DNA of 64,000 bases from assembly GCF_050859505.1 (NCBI RefSeq), contig NZ_CP193934.1, positions 3,534,001 through 3,598,000 on the forward strand. Direction: 5' to 3'. Of the stretch, positions 1 through 7,629 are shown piece by piece (the stretch's first letter is position 1; each line of letters begins with the position of its first letter). The notes below the pieces were generated by a model, which saw only the letters and a list, made by a program, of their open reading frames with translations, had not been told where the DNA came from and searched no databases. A program made the translations under genes and the position numbers. This stretch comes from Marinirhabdus sp050859505 (GTDB lineage: Bacteria > Bacteroidota > Bacteroidia > Flavobacteriales > Flavobacteriaceae).

Positions 1-40
1 AATTTTGCAGAATATTAAATTACACGCGCAAAAATACACT

Positions 41-74
41 TTTGTTGGTAGCGTGTAACATTTTAGTATTTTTG
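41..74 (+). promoter_or_regulatory. Bacteroidota-type promoter upstream of the DUF4199 gene
   Basis: A -7 box TATTTTTG lies at 67-74, with TTTG/TTG candidates for the -33 box at 41-47, leaving a 19-22 nt spacer. This fits the TTTG...TAnnTTTG promoter of the Bacteroidota primary sigma factor. The -7 box sits inside a perfect inverted repeat (TTAGTATT at 63-70, AATACTAA at 75-82). A second inverted repeat, TACACGC at 21-27 and GCGTGTA at 51-57, spans the -33 region. Either could be an operator or a hairpin; this is inferred from sequence alone. Confidence 0.6.
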
Positions 75-111
75 AATACTAACAGTAACAAACCAAAAAA
101 CTTCTTATCTC

Positions 112-642
112 ATGGAAACTCAAACAGCTTCAGTTAAAAAAATCGCATTGCCGTATGGTGCAGTCTTAGGACTTATTACTATACTACTTAGTGTTATTGT
201 TTATGTTATGGACCTCACCTACGAACAACCCTGGTGGCAAGGTGCATTAGGCTTTGTAGCAATGATTGCTTGTATACTTTTAGGCATTAAGACCTTTAAA
301 AAAGATAATTCAGGCTTTCTAAGCTTAGGAGAAGCCTTAAAGGTAGGCCTGGCAATTTCACTCATCGCCGCAATCTTAGGTGTTATTTTCAATTTAATCT
401 TTATGACTGTCATTGAACCAGACTTTATTCCAAATATGCTCGCTGCTACCGAAGATAATATGCTTGAGAAAAACCCTAATATGACACAAGAACAAATTGA
501 TATGGGGATGAGTATTACCGAAACAATGATGAGCCCAGCAATTATATCTGCTATGGCTATTATAATGACGCTGTTTTTCGGCTTTATCATCTCGCTTATC
601 ACAGGTTTAGTCATGAAAGTAAATAGACCCGCACATATTTAG
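112..642 (+). CDS. DUF4199 domain-containing membrane protein
   Basis: This 176-residue integral membrane protein has four predicted membrane segments, at about residues 10-32, 41-60, 76-104 and 143-168. The second and third are joined by a short basic, then glycine-rich loop (KTFKKDNSGFLSLGEALKVG). The DUF4199 family is typical of Bacteroidota and has no assigned function. The next gene, 12 nt downstream on the same strand, is a membrane-bound glycosyltransferase. I recall this gene order from other Flavobacteriia, so a role at the membrane in envelope glycan assembly is possible but only inferred. The ATG at 112 follows a good TAnnTTTG promoter with a leader of about 30 nt. Confidence 0.85.
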   Translation: METQTASVKKIALPYGAVLGLITILLSVIVYVMDLTYEQPWWQGALGFVAMIACILLGIKTFKKDNSGFLSLGEALKVGLAISLIAAILGVIFNLIFMTVIEPDFIPNMLAATEDNMLEKNPNMTQEQIDMGMSITETMMSPAIISAMAIIMTLFFGFIISLITGLVMKVNRPAHI

Positions 643-650
643 TATTTTTG
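643..650 (+). promoter_or_regulatory. -7 promoter box abutting the glycosyltransferase start
   Basis: TATTTTTG matches TAnnTTTG exactly. It begins one base after the DUF4199 stop codon and ends 4 nt before the ATG at 655. If active, its transcript would start at or next to the start codon, giving a leaderless message. It could also be a chance match in AT-rich DNA. Confidence 0.4.
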
Positions 651-654
651 CTGA

Positions 655-1608
655 ATGAACCTATCTATTGTCATTCCCCTTCTTAACGAAGAAGAATCAC
701 TTACAGAATTATACCATTGGATTGCAAACACCATGCAGTCCAATGGTTTTTTGTATGAACTCATCTTTATAGACGACGGTAGCACCGATGGTTCCTGGGA
801 GTTGATAGATACGCTTGCTTCACAGCATTCAGAAGTAAAGGCAATCCGTTTTTTGAAAAACTTCGGGAAATCACAAGCCTTGCACGCCGGTTTTGCTTTA
901 GCCGAAGGTGACGTAGTCATCACTATGGATGCAGACCTCCAAGACAATCCAGAAGAAATCCCCGAACTCTACCAAATGATTACCCAAGGCGGCTACGATC
1001 TGGTTTCCGGCTGGAAAAAGAAGCGATACGATTCGGTTATGGCAAAAAATTTACCTTCTAAACTGTTCAATTTTGCGGCTCGAAAAACATCTGGTGTGCA
1101 CTTAAACGACTTTAATTGTGGTCTAAAAGCCTACAAAAAAGAGGTGGTAAAAACCATTGAAGTAACAGGAGATATGCATCGCTATATCCCCGTATTGGCC
1201 AAAAATGCTGGTTTCAATAAGATTGGCGAAAAAATAGTACAACATCAGGCCCGTAAATACGGCACCACAAAATTTGGAGCCGAACGCTTTGTACGAGGTT
1301 TCTTAGATCTTATTACTATTTGGTTTTTGTCTCGATTCGGCAAACGTCCAATGCACTTATTTGGAGCCTGGGGAGCCATAATGCTATTTATTGGATTTTG
1401 TTTTGCGCTGTATTTAGGGATAGACAAACTCTTCATCAATACAAAAGGCAGACTCCTAACCGAACGCCCAGAATTCTTCATTTCCCTAACCGCTATGGTT
1501 TTAGGAAGCCAGCTGTTTTTGGCTGGTTTTATAGGCGAATTGATACTTCGGAATAAAAAAGACTCTCAAAATTACTTGATTAAGGAGTGGCGGAATGTGG
1601 CCATATAG
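655..1608 (+). CDS. Glycosyltransferase family 2, polyprenyl-phosphate sugar transferase type
   Basis: The 317-residue protein has an N-terminal GT-A domain and a C-terminal membrane anchor. Visible motifs are the nucleotide-sugar binding start SIVIPLLNEEESL, DDGSTDGSWE at about residues 41-50, the metal-binding DADLQDNPEEI at about 92-102, and the conserved QHQARKYGTTKFG at about 197-209. Two hydrophobic segments follow, at about 234-256 and 273-297. This matches dolichol-phosphate mannosyltransferase or GtrB/ArnC-like enzymes, which transfer a sugar from a nucleotide donor to a lipid phosphate at the cytoplasmic face. The exact sugar cannot be read. It is probably co-expressed with the DUF4199 gene just upstream, although it has its own promoter-like box. 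Confidence 0.88.
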   Translation: MNLSIVIPLLNEEESLTELYHWIANTMQSNGFLYELIFIDDGSTDGSWELIDTLASQHSEVKAIRFLKNFGKSQALHAGFALAEGDVVITMDADLQDNPEEIPELYQMITQGGYDLVSGWKKKRYDSVMAKNLPSKLFNFAARKTSGVHLNDFNCGLKAYKKEVVKTIEVTGDMHRYIPVLAKNAGFNKIGEKIVQHQARKYGTTKFGAERFVRGFLDLITIWFLSRFGKRPMHLFGAWGAIMLFIGFCFALYLGIDKLFINTKGRLLTERPEFFISLTAMVLGSQLFLAGFIGELILRNKKDSQNYLIKEWRNVAI

Positions 1609-1635
1609 GTCGTAGGTTTAAAAGATAAGAAAAGT

Positions 1636-1937
1636 CCCCCTTCCGAATTTCGGATTAAAAAGTCTGAATTTTCATTGTACACTTTACCCGAAATCCACCT
1701 TCCCCCGACACGCGGGAGCTTAATGGTGACTTCCATTAAAATTATTTAGCCGCTGGGGGAAGGAGCTTATTCGGCATGTGCAAGTTTTTTTGGTCTTAAA
1801 AATCAATTTCGCTCCTTCCCCTAGTATGTGGATTGTGGAGTATTCACTGCTTTTCAAAGCGTTAAGGGGAAGCTGGAATTTTGTCACTTTAGTTAAATCA
1901 GTCGCAAAGCATCGAAACACAAAATTTCGGAAGGGGT
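1636..1937. repeat. Nested palindromic intergenic element rich in CCTTCCCC
   Basis: The 422-nt gap between 1609 and 2030 has no convincing gene. It contains nested inverted repeats. The outer arms are CCCCTTCCGAA at 1637-1647 and TTCGGAAGGGG at 1926-1936. The inner arms are GGGGAAGGAGC at 1756-1766 and GCTCCTTCCCC at 1811-1821. Between them, imperfect arms near 1696-1708 and 1864-1875 (CCACCTTCCCC-like and GGGGAAGCTGG) also pair. The element could be a non-autonomous mobile repeat (MITE-like) or a large folded RNA. No transposase is present. Confidence 0.5.
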
Positions 1938-1993
1938 TAAATCTACTAAATTAAGTAATCCACCAACTCACCATTCAACAAATTTCATTTCCG

Positions 1994-2001
1994 TATTTTT
2001 G
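1994..2001 (+). promoter_or_regulatory. -7 promoter box for the phosphohexomutase gene
   Basis: TATTTTTG is an exact TAnnTTTG match, 29 nt upstream of the ATG at 2031. No convincing TTTG -33 box is seen at the expected distance. Confidence 0.55.
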
Positions 2002-2030
2002 CACCGTTTTAAACAAACACGCACCAATTC

Positions 2031-3749
2031 ATGATATACGTAGCTCCGGAAATTTTAGAACGCGTAAATGCGTGGCTTACCCCAACTTTTGACGCCACGA
2101 CACAGCAGACTATTAAAGATATGATTGCTCACGACCCCGAAGGTCTGGAGGACAGTTTTTATAAAAGTTTGGAATTTGGAACAGGCGGCATGCGCGGCGT
2201 GATGGGTGTTGGTGACAACCGCATCAACAAATACACGCTTGGGAAAAACACCCAGGGAATTTCAAAGTATCTGCACCAACAATTCCCAAACAAACAATGC
2301 AAAGTAGCAATTGCCTACGATTGCCGTCATAATAGCAAAGAACTAGCGCAAGTTGTTGCACAGGTTTTTGCAGCAAACAATATTGAAGTTTTTCTTTTTT
2401 CTGAATTACGCCCCACACCAGAGCTATCCTTTGCAGTAAAGCATTTGGGTTGCCAGTGCGGAATTGTACTTACCGCAAGTCACAATCCGCCAGAATACAA
2501 CGGTTACAAAGTGTACTGGGCAGACGGCGGGCAATTAGTACCGCCACAAGATGCTGAAATTATTGCTGAGATCAATTCGCTTGCCTACGATGCTATACAA
2601 TTTGAAGGCAATGACGATTTAATAACACTCATAGATACCGAAGTAGACAACGCATTTGCTGACGCTTCTGTCAAGAACGGAAGTTTTACTACTTCAGCTG
2701 AAGCAAAAAAGAATTTAAAAATAGTTTTCACCTCCTTACACGGAACCTCCATCACAATGATTCCTAAAGTTTTGGAGCAGGCAGGCTACAAAAACGTATT
2801 GGTGGTTGAAGAGCAAGCAACACCAGACGGAGATTTTCCAACGGTAGTTTCTCCCAATCCTGAAGAACCCGAAGCATTAGCAATGGCCATTGAATTAGCT
2901 AACTCAACAGGAGCCGATATAGTTATAGGAACCGATCCAGATTGTGACCGCTTAGGCATTGCCGTACGAAACAACGAAGGCAGGATGACCATACTTAATG
3001 GAAACCAAGCCATGATATTAATGACCCATTTTTTACTTACCCAATGGAAAGAAGCAGATAAACTAGACGGAAACCAGTTTGTTGCCTCTACCATCGTTTC
3101 CACGCCAATGGTGAAAGCCATAGTAGAAGATTTTGGTGTACTATATAAAGAAGGGCTTACAGGCTTTAAGTGGATTGCCAAGATGGTAAAGGACTTCCCT
3201 GAGCTACAATTTATTGGTGGTGGCGAGGAGAGTTTCGGATTTATGGTGGGTGACTTTGTACGCGATAAGGACGCTGTGACCGCTACCCTACTCGCCTGCG
3301 AAATGGCCGCGCAACGAAAACAAAAAAACGGCACCTTATACACATATCTTTCAGAATTATTTGAACAGTACGGCGATTATAGCGAAGCACTTATTTCCAT
3401 CGTAAAAAAAGGCAAAAAAGGAGCTGAAGAAATTAAAACCATGATGAAAAACTTACGGGAAACTCCTTTTACTGAAATTAATGGTAGCAAGGTGATTCTT
3501 ATTGAGGATTACGCGTCAAGTGAAGCTAAAAACATGACGAACAATTCGGTTACAGCACTAACCATTCCGAAGTCTAATGTATTGATTTATTATACTGAAG
3601 ACGGCAGTAAAATTGCAGCCAGACCCAGTGGAACAGAGCCTAAGATAAAGTTTTACATAAGCGTAAAAACGGCAGCTGGAACTGAAGATGGGCTACAGAT
3701 TCTTCAGCAAAAAATAAACGCTATAACGACGCAATTAAACATGAGTTAA
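2031..3749 (+). CDS. Phospho-sugar mutase (phosphoglucomutase/phosphomannomutase family)
   Basis: This 572-residue alpha-D-phosphohexomutase interconverts sugar 1- and 6-phosphates through a phosphoserine. All four family signatures are present: the active-serine loop TASHNPPEYNGYK at about residue 148, the Mg-binding loop GTDPDCDRLG at about 300, the sugar-specificity loop GGGEESFGF at about 397, and the phosphate-binding RPSGTEPKIKFY at about 530. The length matches the long PgcA/PGM2-like subfamily common in Bacteroidota. The substrate is probably glucose or mannose phosphate, feeding nucleotide-sugar synthesis. The stop codon overlaps the start of the ABC exporter by one base (TAATG), which suggests translational coupling. 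Confidence 0.92.
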   Translation: MIYVAPEILERVNAWLTPTFDATTQQTIKDMIAHDPEGLEDSFYKSLEFGTGGMRGVMGVGDNRINKYTLGKNTQGISKYLHQQFPNKQCKVAIAYDCRHNSKELAQVVAQVFAANNIEVFLFSELRPTPELSFAVKHLGCQCGIVLTASHNPPEYNGYKVYWADGGQLVPPQDAEIIAEINSLAYDAIQFEGNDDLITLIDTEVDNAFADASVKNGSFTTSAEAKKNLKIVFTSLHGTSITMIPKVLEQAGYKNVLVVEEQATPDGDFPTVVSPNPEEPEALAMAIELANSTGADIVIGTDPDCDRLGIAVRNNEGRMTILNGNQAMILMTHFLLTQWKEADKLDGNQFVASTIVSTPMVKAIVEDFGVLYKEGLTGFKWIAKMVKDFPELQFIGGGEESFGFMVGDFVRDKDAVTATLLACEMAAQRKQKNGTLYTYLSELFEQYGDYSEALISIVKKGKKGAEEIKTMMKNLRETPFTEINGSKVILIEDYASSEAKNMTNNSVTALTIPKSNVLIYYTEDGSKIAARPSGTEPKIKFYISVKTAAGTEDGLQILQQKINAITTQLNMS

Positions 3750-5575
3750 TGAATTATTTCAAAAAAATATTACGCTACGCATATCCTTATAAAAAGTATG
3801 CTTTTCTCAACATTTTTTTTAATGTATTGTATGCGTTGTTCAGTACACTATCTTTTGTAGCACTCATTCCTGTTTTAGAAATTATCTTTAGCAAAGAACG
3901 CGCAGTGGGTCCAAAACCTGTATATGAAGGTTTCACTAGTATAAAAGATTATTCGCAGGAATACCTCAATTATTTTATAATTGACACTATTAATAAGTAT
4001 GGCGAATTTAGAGTCCTTATGTATATGGTGGGTATTATCATTGCACTTTTTCTACTAAAGAATTTGAGTAATTATCTTGCTATGTTTTATTCTACTTTTA
4101 TGAGGAATGGCGTTTTAAAAGATCTTAGGAACGATCTATACAGCAAAGTAATTCAGTTTCCTCTGGCCTTTTATTCAGAAAAAAGAAAGGGCGATACCAT
4201 CTCCAGGCTAAGTGGAGATGTTGACGAAGTAAAAAACTCTGTGCTTTCTGTACTAGAAATGATAGTAAGGGAACCGTTAACCATATTGTTCTCCTTGATC
4301 ACTATGCTTTTTATAAGCCCAAAACTTACGCTGTTTGTATTTATCTTTTTACCAATTTCTGGTTTTTTAATTTCTAAAGTTGGTAAATCACTGAAAAAAG
4401 GATCTTTAAAAGTACAGGAGGAACAAGGGGTTTTTCTTTCCATTTTAGAGGAAACTATGGGAGGCTTACGAATTATTAAAGCATTTCACGCCGAACAATT
4501 ATTTCAGAAAAAATTTGAAGCCAGTAATGAACGATTTTACAAGCACTCTAATGCAGTATTGAACCGTCAAAATTTAGCTTCACCATTAAGTGAACTTTTG
4601 GGGATTATTACGATTGGAGTACTCTTAGTATATGGTGGATACCTGGTTTTTGTAGACGGAACCTTAGAAGCTAGTTTCTTTTTAGGGTATATTATGTTAG
4701 CCTACAATATTCTCACCCCTGCCAAAGCGATTGCCAAAGCTAGTTATGCAATTAAACGAGCTGATGGTTCTGCACTCCGTATCTTAGAATTATTAGAAGC
4801 AGAAAACACCATCACAGATATAGAAAATCCAGTTCAAAAAGAGGGATTCAACGCAACTATATCCATTAAAAATATTTCTTTTAAATATGATGACCACTAC
4901 GTGCTTAAGAACTTTTCACTGGAAATACCAAAAGGTAAAACAGTGGCACTTGTGGGACAATCTGGTAGTGGTAAAAGTACCATTGCAAATTTATTGACAC
5001 GCTTTTATGATGTGAATGAAGGTACTATTGAAATTGATGGCGTTAATATTAAAAATATATCAAAAGGATCGTTACGAGGGCTAATGGGTATAGTTTCTCA
5101 GGATTCTATTCTCTTTAATGATACGGTGACTAACAATTTGAAACTTGGAAAACCTACGGCATCTAAAGAAGACTTATTGGAAGCAGCTGAAATTAGCAAT
5201 TCCTATGAATTCATAAAACAACTTCCTGAGGGATTTGATACGAACGTAGGTGACGGCGGAAACAAATTAAGTGGCGGACAAAAACAACGTCTTAGTATTG
5301 CAAGAGCGGTCCTTAAAAATCCTCCTATTATGATTTTAGACGAAGCTACCTCTTCTCTAGATACTGAAAGCGAGCGCCTGGTACAAGACGCTTTAGAAAA
5401 AATGATGCAACACCGCACTTCTGTAGTGATTGCACATAGATTATCTACTATACAGAATGCAGATACTATTGTGGTATTGAGCAAAGGGGAAATTGTGGAA
5501 CAAGGAAGACACGAGGAATTACTTACTAAGAAAGGCGTTTATTACAGCTTGGTAGAGATGCAATCCTTTGCTTAA
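3749..5575 (+). CDS. ABC exporter, fused permease and ATPase (MsbA-like)
   Basis: The 608-residue half-transporter has an N-terminal six-helix membrane domain (about residues 1-340) and a C-terminal ATPase domain. The ATPase motifs are Walker A GQSGSGKST at about 402-410, signature LSGGQKQR at about 507, Walker B IMILDEATSSLD at about 527, and the switch histidine in IAHRLST at about 564. It should work as a homodimer. The family includes lipid A flippases (MsbA) and drug exporters. The one-base overlap with a sugar mutase gene and the nearby glycosyltransferase favour lipid or glycolipid export, but the substrate is inferred. Confidence 0.9.
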   Translation: MNYFKKILRYAYPYKKYAFLNIFFNVLYALFSTLSFVALIPVLEIIFSKERAVGPKPVYEGFTSIKDYSQEYLNYFIIDTINKYGEFRVLMYMVGIIIALFLLKNLSNYLAMFYSTFMRNGVLKDLRNDLYSKVIQFPLAFYSEKRKGDTISRLSGDVDEVKNSVLSVLEMIVREPLTILFSLITMLFISPKLTLFVFIFLPISGFLISKVGKSLKKGSLKVQEEQGVFLSILEETMGGLRIIKAFHAEQLFQKKFEASNERFYKHSNAVLNRQNLASPLSELLGIITIGVLLVYGGYLVFVDGTLEASFFLGYIMLAYNILTPAKAIAKASYAIKRADGSALRILELLEAENTITDIENPVQKEGFNATISIKNISFKYDDHYVLKNFSLEIPKGKTVALVGQSGSGKSTIANLLTRFYDVNEGTIEIDGVNIKNISKGSLRGLMGIVSQDSILFNDTVTNNLKLGKPTASKEDLLEAAEISNSYEFIKQLPEGFDTNVGDGGNKLSGGQKQRLSIARAVLKNPPIMILDEATSSLDTESERLVQDALEKMMQHRTSVVIAHRLSTIQNADTIVVLSKGEIVEQGRHEELLTKKGVYYSLVEMQSFA

Positions 5576-5624
5576 ATCTATCTTTAAAATAATTTATTCA
5601 AACAAAACTTTATGGCATAAAAAA

Positions 5625-5657
5625 AGAGCGATTTGGGGCTTCGCTCTCTTTTATTTT
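5625..5657 (+). terminator. Intrinsic terminator after the ABC exporter, with a TTTGGGGCT loop
   Basis: A perfect 7-bp stem (AGAGCGA at 5625-5631, TCGCTCT at 5641-5647) closes a 9-nt loop, TTTGGGGCT. The T-rich tract CTTTTATTTTTAT follows. The loop sequence recurs in two further stem-loops downstream. Confidence 0.75.
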
Positions 5658-5658
5658 T

Positions 5659-5925
5659 ATAGTGCCACATTTGGGGCTCGCGACACTATGCTTACATAAG
5701 TAGTAATATTTTGTTTGGTAAATATAAATCAATTTTCGAATATTCCAAATAGAAAATGCATTTAATCGAATTTAATTTACACTTTATCGATTTTACTGTG
5801 GTTTTACAATTATAATTCCTACAAAAAAGCATGTTCAAAATTCACACATAAAAAAAACGGGCCAGCCCCCGCTAAGACCCGTCTTTAGTGTGTTCGCATT
5901 ACGCTTGGGGCTAATAATGCAGAAC
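5659..5925. other. Cluster of stem-loops sharing a TTGGGGCT loop; candidate structured RNA
   Basis: The 5576-6089 gap has no convincing gene. After the terminator come three more foldable elements. ATAGTG (5659-5664) and CACTAT (5684-5689) enclose TTTGGGGCT at 5670-5678. GTTC plus GCATTA (5892-5901) pair with TAATGC plus GAAC (5915-5925), leaving a loop that contains TTGGGGCT at 5905-5912. Between them, ACGGG (5857-5861) and CCCGT (5878-5882) close a loop containing AGCCCC, the exact complement of GGGGCT. Read on the minus strand, that last hairpin is followed by a run of eight T, like a terminator. 5700-5850 and 5926-6089 are AT-rich with no other clear signal. Confidence 0.5.
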
Positions 5926-6089
5926 AATACATAAGAAGTATGAGGTAAATGTAGTCCTTTTTTCCTACAAAACAAAAAAAATGTGTTTTTTATCGATATT
6001 ATATGCTTTTTGTCGATTAAAAACAATTATTAGCTATACTACATGAAACCTTTTTTAATAAAAGAAGTCTTATATTTAAAGAAAACTAC

Positions 6090-6647
6090 TTGGTGGTTCA
6101 GGAACAAGAGCTTGTTAATTTATTGAAAGAACCTTCCCAAAAAGAGGAGGCGTTCAGAATACTGGTATCCACCTATAAAGAAAGACTGTATTGGCATATA
6201 CGAAATATGGTAAAATCACACGACGATACAGATGACGTCTTGCAAAACACCTTTATAAAAGTTTTCAGAAATATGGACAAGTTTAAAGGAGACAGTAAAT
6301 TGTATACTTGGCTATATCGTATTGCAACAAATGAGGCAATTACCTTTATAAATAAGAGAGCGAAAAGACATCACATTACCAACGAGGAATTACAACAACA
6401 AACCTTAGAAAATTTACAAACCGATGTTTATTTTGAAGGCGATGCCATACAATTACAATTACAAAAAGCGATTGCTATCTTACCAGAAAAACAACAATTG
6501 GTATTTAATATGAAATATTTTGAGGATCATACCTACGAAGAACTCTCCGAAATTTTAGAAACATCGGTAGGAGGATTAAAGAGTACCTACCATATTGCAG
6601 TAAAGAAAATAACCGCATACTTTGAAGGTAATGAAACCATTTTATAA
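6090..6647 (+). CDS. RNA polymerase sigma factor, ECF subfamily
   Basis: The 185-residue protein has sigma region 2 at about residues 20-92, including DDVLQNTFIKVFRN and the -10 recognition helix around YTWLYRIATNEAITF. Region 4 lies at about 125-177 (LPEKQQLVFNMKYFEDHTYEELSEIL). No ATG precedes the conserved part in frame. Translation must start at TTG 6090 or GTG 6093; the upstream ATG at 6043 is out of frame. Two envelope proteins follow at once, one with a membrane segment and one secreted. This is the arrangement of an ECF sigma factor with its own anti-sigma or sensor partners. A stress or cell-surface signal is likely but unknown. Confidence 0.88.
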   Translation: MVVQEQELVNLLKEPSQKEEAFRILVSTYKERLYWHIRNMVKSHDDTDDVLQNTFIKVFRNMDKFKGDSKLYTWLYRIATNEAITFINKRAKRHHITNEELQQQTLENLQTDVYFEGDAIQLQLQKAIAILPEKQQLVFNMKYFEDHTYEELSEILETSVGGLKSTYHIAVKKITAYFEGNETIL

Positions 6648-6668
6648 ATTAAAAGTCCAACCTCTATA

Positions 6669-7187
6669 ATGGAAAATAACAAATACACTACTGGCTTTAA
6701 AATTCCCGAAGGATACTTCGAAGAATTTGACGCACGTATGCTGGACAAACTAAAGGAGGAACAATTACCTAAGAATACTGGTTTTACCGTTCCTGAAGGT
6801 TATTTTGATACTGTAGAAGAAAAAATAGTACAAACCGAAACAACGTCGAACTGGAAAGTACTTCGTAATGAACAACCCATAAGAACAACCCAAAAAAGAA
6901 AAATAGTCTTATACGCAATAGCTGGAGTTGCAGCAGTAGTAACGCTTATTTTAACGGTGTACCCATTTGGTACTCATAACTCTTTTTCTTTTGATGATAT
7001 TAACGCTACGGCGGTTTCAGCATACATCCAAGACGGTGAGCTGGATCTTTCTGCCGATGATCTTTCAATATACCTTCAAGATGAAGACTTTGAAACTTTA
7101 ATGGGGTCTTCTGAAGAAATTTCAGTAGAAAACCTGAGCGATTACTTATTTAACAACCTAGACGACACTAGCTTATTATTAGAATAA
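6669..7187 (+). CDS. ECF-associated single-pass membrane protein with two PEGYF repeats
   Basis: The 172-residue protein has a cytoplasmic N-terminal half with two copies of a short repeat: GFKIPEGYFEEFD at about residues 9-21 and GFTVPEGYFDTVE at about 38-50. A membrane helix follows at about 79-100. The acidic periplasmic tail repeats the idea of YIQDGELDLSADDLSIYLQD and ISVENLSDYLFNNL. It starts 21 nt after the sigma gene and ends 7 nt before a secreted protein gene. By position and topology it is a good candidate for the anti-sigma factor. It lacks any anti-sigma domain I recognise, so that role is inference. Confidence 0.7.
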   Translation: MENNKYTTGFKIPEGYFEEFDARMLDKLKEEQLPKNTGFTVPEGYFDTVEEKIVQTETTSNWKVLRNEQPIRTTQKRKIVLYAIAGVAAVVTLILTVYPFGTHNSFSFDDINATAVSAYIQDGELDLSADDLSIYLQDEDFETLMGSSEEISVENLSDYLFNNLDDTSLLLE

Positions 7188-7194
7188 CATACCT

Positions 7195-7629
7195 ATGAAA
7201 AAAGCACTCATCCTCCTCACCCTTTGTTTTACCACAACACTATTTGCCCAAGGGAAACACGAAAAAATAAAAGCCTTAAAAGTGGCGCATATTACCGAAC
7301 AACTTAGCTTAACAGCTAAAGAAGCTGAAGGGTTTTGGCCTATTTACAATGCTACTGAAGACAAAATGCATACACTCCGTAAAACGGAATGGAAGGAGGT
7401 TATGAAAAAAATTGAAAACGATTTTGATATCCTTACAGATGCAGAAGCTACTGCTCTTATTGAAAAATCCTTAGATGTAAAAGAAAAGGAACTGCAAACT
7501 TATCGTGCGTTGGTTAAAGATTTAAAAGGCGTAATCCCTCCAAAGAAAATCATCCTTCTTCGTAAAGCCGAAGACGATTTTAAGCGAAAGCTTTTAGAAC
7601 GTTACCGAAATAAAAAAGGACGTCCTTAA
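7195..7629 (+). CDS. Secreted protein of the ECF module (Spy/CpxP-like sensor)
   Basis: The 144-residue protein has a clear signal peptide (MKKALILLTLCFTTTLFAQG, about 20 residues). The rest is a charged, helical chain with ITEQLSLTAKEAEGFWPIYN near the start and a lysine/arginine-rich end. This pattern resembles the Spy/CpxP-type proteins that I recall being annotated as sensors of ECF sigma factors in Flavobacteriia. It probably resides in the periplasm and signals to the membrane partner encoded 7 nt upstream. Its stop codon overlaps, tail to tail, the stop codon of the convergent lipoprotein gene by 4 nt. Confidence 0.7.
   Translation: MKKALILLTLCFTTTLFAQGKHEKIKALKVAHITEQLSLTAKEAEGFWPIYNATEDKMHTLRKTEWKEVMKKIENDFDILTDAEATALIEKSLDVKEKELQTYRALVKDLKGVIPPKKIILLRKAEDDFKRKLLERYRNKKGRP

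Noticed and set aside
1720..1920. A 66-codon minus-strand open frame in the 1609-2030 gap
   Set aside because: It lies within the nested palindrome and has no domain, signal or plausible start context.
5659..5930. tRNA or tmRNA gene
   Set aside because: The folds do not give a cloverleaf, T-loop GTTCRANYC or CCA end; only simple stem-loops are supported.
5835..6026. A 63-codon open frame on the minus strand in the stem-loop region
   Set aside because: Its sequence is dictated by the hairpins and AT-rich flanks, it is rich in Phe/Ile/Ser without a protein-like pattern, and it overlaps a terminator-like hairpin. I treat the region as non-coding.
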